This document shows positions 60,112 to 64,000 of a DNA stretch of 64,000 nucleotides, piece by piece (within the stretch, counting starts at the first letter, position 1; every line of letters starts with the position of its first letter). A program made the position numbers and the translations under genes. The DNA is taken from the NCBI RefSeq assembly GCF_026184235.1, contig NZ_CP110806.1, positions 2,542,001-2,606,000 on the forward strand. Reading direction: 5' to 3'. This stretch comes from Cellulomonas sp. S1-8 (GTDB taxonomy: Bacteria > Actinomycetota > Actinomycetes > Actinomycetales > Cellulomonadaceae). The notes beneath the pieces are model-generated. The model was not told the DNA's origin, searched no databases, and worked only from the letters and a program-made list of their open reading frames with translations.

Positions 60112-61215
60112 TCAGGCGATCGTCGCCGCCACGGCATGCTCGACGACACCCGGCAGGCCGCCCTCGCGCGCCCACGCCCGCTGCTCGTCGGAGCCGGTCC
60201 CCCGCTGCCAGAGCCTGGCGAGCAGGTCCTGCACGACTCCGAGGTCACCGCTCTCCGTCAGGACGGGGCGCAGGTGGTCCAGCAGCGCCGCGACGGCGTC
60301 CCGCGCCGGCACGGGCGTCAACGCCGGGGGCAGCAGCAGGTCGCCCGTGAGCCCGGACCGGCCGGCACGCCACGTCGCGGCCCGCAGCGGCTCGACCCGC
60401 GTGCGGACCGCCGGGGTCCCGTCGGCGGCCTGCCGCGCGGCCGTCTCGACCAGCGCGCGGCTCAGCGCGGCGACCAGCACCGCGTCGTCGGCGCGCAGGC
60501 AGACGTCGGCGACGCGGATCTCGACCGTCGGGTAGCGCGGGGACAGGCGGGCGTCGAAGTACATCATCGCGGGGTCCAGGGCGACGCCGGTCGCGAGGAG
60601 GCCCGCGACGGTGTCGCGGTACGCCTGCGCGGAGCCGAACGGTGCCGTCGGCCCGGCCGTCGGCCAGCGGTTCCACATCTGCGAACGGATCGAGGAGTAC
60701 CCCGTGTCCTCACCGCGCCAGTACGGCGAGTTCGCGCTCAGCGCGAGCAGCACCGGCAGCCACGGCCCGATGCGGTCGAGGACCGCGACACCCTCGTCGT
60801 CGTCGGCCACCGACACGTGCACGTGGCACCCGCTGGTGAGCTGGTCGCGGACGGTCAGCGCGTACGCCTGCGCCAGGGCCTCGTAGCGAGCACCGTGCGT
60901 GAGCGTCGTCGGGCCGTGCATCGGGGAGGTCGCGAGCGCGACGAGACGCGCGCCCGCCTCGAGCGCCGCACGCGAGGCCCGGGCCCGTCCCTCGTGCACC
61001 TCGGCCGCGAGGTCCGCCAGCTCGAGGCACGGGTGCGTCCCGGTCTCGACCTGCTGCTCCTGCAGCTCGTGCTCGAGGCCGCCGCCCGGCGGGCCCTCGT
61101 CCGGCGCCTCGCCGCCGGCGCGCTCGTGCGCCCGCACCGCCGCGTCCGCGACCCCTGACGGGACGCCGTCGGCGTCGACCAGCAGGTACTCCTCCTCGAC
61201 ACCCATGGTTCGCAC
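60112..61215 (-). CDS. YbdK-type carboxylate-amine ligase (GCS2 family)
   Basis: A 367-residue ATP-grasp-like ligase related to plant-type glutamate-cysteine ligase. Motifs are VEEEYLLVD at the N-terminus, GCHVHVSVADDDEG, NSPYWRGEDTGYSSIRSQMW, RWPTAGPTAPFGS and VEIRVADVC. E. coli YbdK shows weak glutamate-cysteine ligase activity; the true substrate of this group is uncertain. Start is GTG 61215; an ATG at 61206 is an alternative. Confidence 0.88.
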   Translation of the reverse strand: MRTMGVEEEYLLVDADGVPSGVADAAVRAHERAGGEAPDEGPPGGGLEHELQEQQVETGTHPCLELADLAAEVHEGRARASRAALEAGARLVALATSPMHGPTTLTHGARYEALAQAYALTVRDQLTSGCHVHVSVADDDEGVAVLDRIGPWLPVLLALSANSPYWRGEDTGYSSIRSQMWNRWPTAGPTAPFGSAQAYRDTVAGLLATGVALDPAMMYFDARLSPRYPTVEIRVADVCLRADDAVLVAALSRALVETAARQAADGTPAVRTRVEPLRAATWRAGRSGLTGDLLLPPALTPVPARDAVAALLDHLRPVLTESGDLGVVQDLLARLWQRGTGSDEQRAWAREGGLPGVVEHAVAATIA

Positions 61216-61283
61216 GCGGTGCAGTCTGCAGCCCCGCGGGCGGGCGCGCTCGTCGAACGAGCGACGTCGGGCGGACGCGGGTG

Positions 61284-62477
61284 TCAGCCGCCCGAGACGG
61301 ACAGCTCGGCCTCGTGCAGGTCACGACGGAACTCGTCCGACAGCTCGCGGGAGTCCAGCCAGCCGTAGGGCAGGATCGGGCGCTTCGGGGAGCCGGCGCG
61401 CCCGCGCGGGCCCTCGGCGGCGTCGCCCGGGTACGGCTGGTCCAGGTCGAGCTCCGCGAGCAGGTCGTCGAGCTCGACGAGCGAGGACACCAGGCCGAGG
61501 CGCGCGCGCAGCTCACCGCCGACCACGTAGCCCTTGAAGTACCACGCCATGTGCTTGCGCATCTCGCGCAGCGCCTTCGACTCGTCGTCGAACGTTCCGA
61601 CCATGAGCTCGGCGTGCCGCCGCACGACGCCCGCCACCTCGGTGAGCCCGGGCCGGACCCGCACGTCGGAGCCCGCGAACGCGGCGGCCAGGTCGGCGAA
61701 CAGCCACGGGCGCCCCTGGCACCCACGACCCACGACGACGCCGTCGCAGCCGGTGTGCGCAACCATCGCGAGGGCGTCCTCGGCCGACCAGATGTCGCCG
61801 TTGCCGAGCACGGGGATGTCGGTGACGGCCTGCTTGAGGGTCGCGATGGCGTCCCAGTCGGCCGTGCCGGAGTAGTAGTCCGCGGCGGTGCGCCCGTGCA
61901 GCGCGACGGCCGCGACGCCGGCGTCCTGCGCCGTCAGGCCCGCCTCGACGTACGTCAGATGGTCCTCGTCGATGCCCTTGCGCATCTTCACGGTCACGGG
62001 CACGCCGGACGGGCGCGCGGCCGCGACGGCCTCGCGGACGATCGCCGCGAACAGGTCGCGCTTCCAGGGCAGCACGGCGCCCCCGCCGCGGCGCGTCACC
62101 TTGGGCACGGGGCAGCCGAAGTTGAGGTCGACGTGGTCCGCGCGGTCCTCCTCCACGAGCAGGCGCACGGCGGCGCCCACGGTGGCGGGGTCGACGCCGT
62201 AGACCTGCACCGAGCGCGGGACCTCGTCGGGCTCGAACGCGATGATGCGGAACGACTCGGGGCTGCGCTCGACCAGCGCACGGCTGGTGAGCATCTCCGC
62301 GACGTACAGGCCCGCGCCGGACTCGCGGCACAGGCGCCGGAACGCGGCGTTGGTGATGCCGGCCATCGGCGCGAGGACGACGGGCGTGTCGACGGTGATC
62401 GGACCGATGCGCAGCGGCGGCAGCGTCGGCGTCGCGCCCGGGACGGGCGCGGCGGGGGTGGCGGTCGACGGGTGCAC
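61284..62477 (-). CDS. dusB: tRNA-dihydrouridine synthase
   Basis: A 397-residue FMN enzyme that reduces uridines in the tRNA D-loop. The FMN-binding and catalytic motifs are VLAPMAGITNAAFRRL, DLNFGCPVPKVTRRGGG with the catalytic Cys, VTVKMRKG, ALHGRTAADYYSG and GNGDIWS; the C-terminal tRNA-binding domain follows. Start GTG 62477 has GGGGGA about 10 bases upstream; GTG 62495 adds six residues and is an alternative. Divergent from the ArsR gene. Confidence 0.93.
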   Translation of the reverse strand: MHPSTATPAAPVPGATPTLPPLRIGPITVDTPVVLAPMAGITNAAFRRLCRESGAGLYVAEMLTSRALVERSPESFRIIAFEPDEVPRSVQVYGVDPATVGAAVRLLVEEDRADHVDLNFGCPVPKVTRRGGGAVLPWKRDLFAAIVREAVAAARPSGVPVTVKMRKGIDEDHLTYVEAGLTAQDAGVAAVALHGRTAADYYSGTADWDAIATLKQAVTDIPVLGNGDIWSAEDALAMVAHTGCDGVVVGRGCQGRPWLFADLAAAFAGSDVRVRPGLTEVAGVVRRHAELMVGTFDDESKALREMRKHMAWYFKGYVVGGELRARLGLVSSLVELDDLLAELDLDQPYPGDAAEGPRGRAGSPKRPILPYGWLDSRELSDEFRRDLHEAELSVSGG

Positions 62478-62534
62478 GCCACCAGTGTCCCCCACGGAGA
62501 TCCGATCCGGACTTGTCTATGCCTTGCCAGACAT

Positions 62535-62550
62535 ATGCCGCGTGCGGCAT
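62535..62550. promoter_or_regulatory. Inverted repeat in the arsR promoter
   Basis: ATGCCGC-GT-GCGGCAT is a perfect 7-bp dyad lying in the spacer between TTGCCA (62524-62529) and CATGCT (62548-62553), whose end is 6 bases from the arsR ATG. Autoregulation by the ArsR protein is the likely role. Confidence 0.6.
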
Positions 62551-62559
62551 GCTGAAGTC

Positions 62560-62892
62560 ATGAGCATCGACGTCTTCGAGGTCGTCGCCGAACCACGGCG
62601 TCGGCAGATCCTCGACGAGCTGCGCGGCGGCGAACGGTCCGTCGGCGACCTCGTCGACCGGCTCGGTCTCGCGCAGCCCGCCGTCTCCAAGCACCTGCGC
62701 ACGCTGCGCACCGCCGGCCTCGTCGAGGTCCGCCCCGACGCCCAGCGCCGCTGGTACCGCCTGCGCCCCGCGCCGCTGGCCGAGCTCGACGCCTGGCTCA
62801 CGCCCTACCGCGCGACGTGGGCCGACCGCCTCGACACCCTCGGCACCTACCTCGACACCCTGCCCGCCGACCCACCCCTGGAGGACTCATGA
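62560..62892 (+). CDS. ArsR-family winged-helix regulator
   Basis: A 110-residue regulator: VFEVVAEPRRRQILDELRGG, then LVDRLGLAQPAVSKHLRTLR as recognition helix, and VRPDAQRRWYRLRP as wing. No metal-binding Cys motif is present, matching the SRPBCC-linked subgroup rather than metal sensors. The promoter contains a 16-base dyad. Its stop overlaps the next start in ATGA. Confidence 0.92.
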   Translation: MSIDVFEVVAEPRRRQILDELRGGERSVGDLVDRLGLAQPAVSKHLRTLRTAGLVEVRPDAQRRWYRLRPAPLAELDAWLTPYRATWADRLDTLGTYLDTLPADPPLEDS

Positions 62893-63425
62893 CCACCGAC
62901 CAGCCCCTGGGCACCGTGCTGCACGACGGCGAGCGCCGCGGCCTGCGGTACGTCCGCACCTACCCCCACCCGCTCGACGCCGTGTGGCGTGCGGTCACCG
63001 AGTCGCAGCACCTGCGGCACTGGATGCCCGCCGACCTCGTCGGTGAACGCCGCGTCGGCGCCCCGGTCGAGCTGCCGTTCTGGCCCGAGCACGTCGAGCG
63101 CTACGGCATCGAGGAGCCCGTCCTGCACGGCACCATCGAGGCGTGGGACCCGCCGACGCGCGCGTCGTGGACCTGGGGCGGCGACGTCCTGCTGTTCGAG
63201 CTCGACGAGACCGACGACGGCACGCGGCTGACGTTCACCACGTGGCTCGAGATCCCCGACGCGGACGCCCCGGGGATCGTCGAGACCGGCTCCGGGTACC
63301 ACCTGTGCCTCGACCTGCTCGAGGACGTCCTCGCCGGGCGGCCGCAGCCGACCGGCAGCATCCCGGACGACGTCGAGAAGAGCATGCGTGCGCGGTACGT
63401 GGCGGCGATGGGCGCCGAGCTCTGA
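62889..63425 (+). CDS. SRPBCC/AHSA1-domain protein
   Basis: A 178-residue protein of the START-like ligand-binding fold: YVRTYPHPLDAVWRAVTESQ, HLRHWMPADLVG, then TRLTFTTWLEIPDADA and GYHLCLDLLEDVLAGRP. It is co-translated with the ArsR regulator, a very common pair. Ligand unknown. Confidence 0.9.
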   Translation: MTTDQPLGTVLHDGERRGLRYVRTYPHPLDAVWRAVTESQHLRHWMPADLVGERRVGAPVELPFWPEHVERYGIEEPVLHGTIEAWDPPTRASWTWGGDVLLFELDETDDGTRLTFTTWLEIPDADAPGIVETGSGYHLCLDLLEDVLAGRPQPTGSIPDDVEKSMRARYVAAMGAEL

Positions 63426-63444
63426 GCCGGTGAGCGTCGCGCGA

Positions 63445-64000
63445 TCAGCTGATCCACCGGTCCAACCACGCGACCGCTCGTGCCGCCGACGGGCGATGTG
63501 CCGCCTCGACGCCCGCACATCGATCGGCAACGGTCTGTGCGGACACGAGGCCGCTCTGGAGGAGCGCCGAGACGAAGTTGAGATCCTTCTCGCGACCGGC
63601 GCACAGCTTCGCGACGCAGAGATCGTCCTTGTCGAGGCACCAGCCCACGAACTGGGGTACACCGGCAGGCGCCGCCGTGTTGCGGTTCTGGACCTTGACC
63701 AGGCGGTGTCGCCATCCGTCCGGCAGGATGCACGTGGTCATGTCGACGCCGTCGATGCTGAAGCCGTGCAGCTGCTCGAACGCCGAGAACTCCCCCAGCG
63801 ACGCCCTCGATGAGGTCGGCGAGGCGGGTCACCTCCACCGGGTCCTCGGCGATCGGGAGCACGTCGATCTCGACGGACATCGTCGCATCGACCGGGAGAT
63901 CCTGATCGCCGTACGTCCCCAGGATCGACTGGGACCCAACGACGATCACCTCGGAGTGTCCGATGATCTGGCACGCGGTGCGGATCGCGTGCTCCAGGTC
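63445..64000 (-). pseudogene. DUF6036-like nucleotidyltransferase-related gene, frameshifted and cut by the window edge
   Basis: The minus strand from 64000 reads DLEHAIRTACQIIGHSEVIV, VGSQSILGTYGDQDLPVDAT and VEVTRLADLIEGVAG, then loses frame at a G5 run (63792-63796). The other frame continues EFSAFEQLHGFSIDGVDMTT, ILPDGWRHRLVKVQNR and LCVAKLCAGREKDLNFVSAL to a stop at 63445. Joining the frames gives a DUF6036-type protein with the GSQS nucleotidyltransferase-like motif. Loss of one G would restore it. Base usage is slightly less G+C-biased than neighbours. It may be a decayed gene, a sequencing error or rarely a programmed shift. Confidence 0.7.

Overview
The window is very G+C-rich, with long spurious reading frames on both strands, strong GGAGG ribosome sites and many GTG starts. 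It carries a hallmark actinobacterial gene set: glnE-glnA2, panB, polyphosphate glucokinase, AhpE/DUF3052, a homodimeric-type aceE, a FasR-type regulator before fabD-fabH-acpP-fabF, DUF3145, BldC and an ECF42-type sigma factor. Gene order from glnE to fabF follows the Mycobacterium tuberculosis Rv2221c-Rv2246 interval with insertions. Gene content and codon use look most like Cellulomonas or a close relative (Micrococcales); that genus call is inference.

Layout. 1-6.5 kb: start of glnE, glnA2, panB, a small SPOR-like protein, map, ppgK, a fatty acid desaturase. 6.6-17.8 kb: a DUF817 membrane protein, then an accessory cluster. An AMP-forming ligase diverges from a tightly overlapping operon of tyrosine ammonia-lyase-like enzyme, flavin monooxygenase-like protein, FMN alpha-hydroxyacid oxidase, membrane-anchored cytochrome P450 and CPA2 antiporter, followed by a two-component system. 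A CRP/GlxR-type site sits between the two transcription units. 17.8-25.1 kb: rnpB, small housekeeping genes, nif3/zinc-ribbon genes, tRNA-Val, a SUMF1-fold protein, a peroxiredoxin and DUF3052. 25.4-34 kb: aceE, fasR and the fab operon. 34-37.3 kb: a three-gene flavin electron-transfer module (ApbE, membrane flavin reductase, FMN-binding lipoprotein). 37.4-41.8 kb: DUF3145, peptide deformylase, BldC behind a c-di-GMP-I riboswitch, DUF1206, and a DGPF/ECF42 pair. 41.8-46.3 kb: tRNA-CAU, two PAP2 phosphatases, tRNA-Asn, a phosphodiesterase, a holin-fold protein and a transglutaminase-like protein. 46.4-52.5 kb: dnaG and dgt, normally close neighbours, are separated by a small island of much lower G+C. 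It holds a two-gene ATPase + TOPRIM (DUF4435-like) system resembling the PARIS anti-phage system. 53-60 kb: maltose/maltodextrin uptake (malEFG), a LacI regulator and a GH13 alpha-glucosidase. 60-64 kb: a carboxylate-amine ligase, dusB, an ArsR/SRPBCC pair, and a frameshifted nucleotidyltransferase-like gene at the edge.

Two architectural themes recur. Many genes have a -10 box (TANNNT) ending six or seven bases before the start codon, which predicts leaderless mRNAs and helped choose starts. Many operon genes are joined by ATGA or GTGA overlaps. The most notable items are the PARIS-like island at a duplicated dgt 3' end, the c-di-GMP riboswitch in front of bldC, and the tyrosine ammonia-lyase/P450 cluster with its CRP-type site placed exactly at -41.5.
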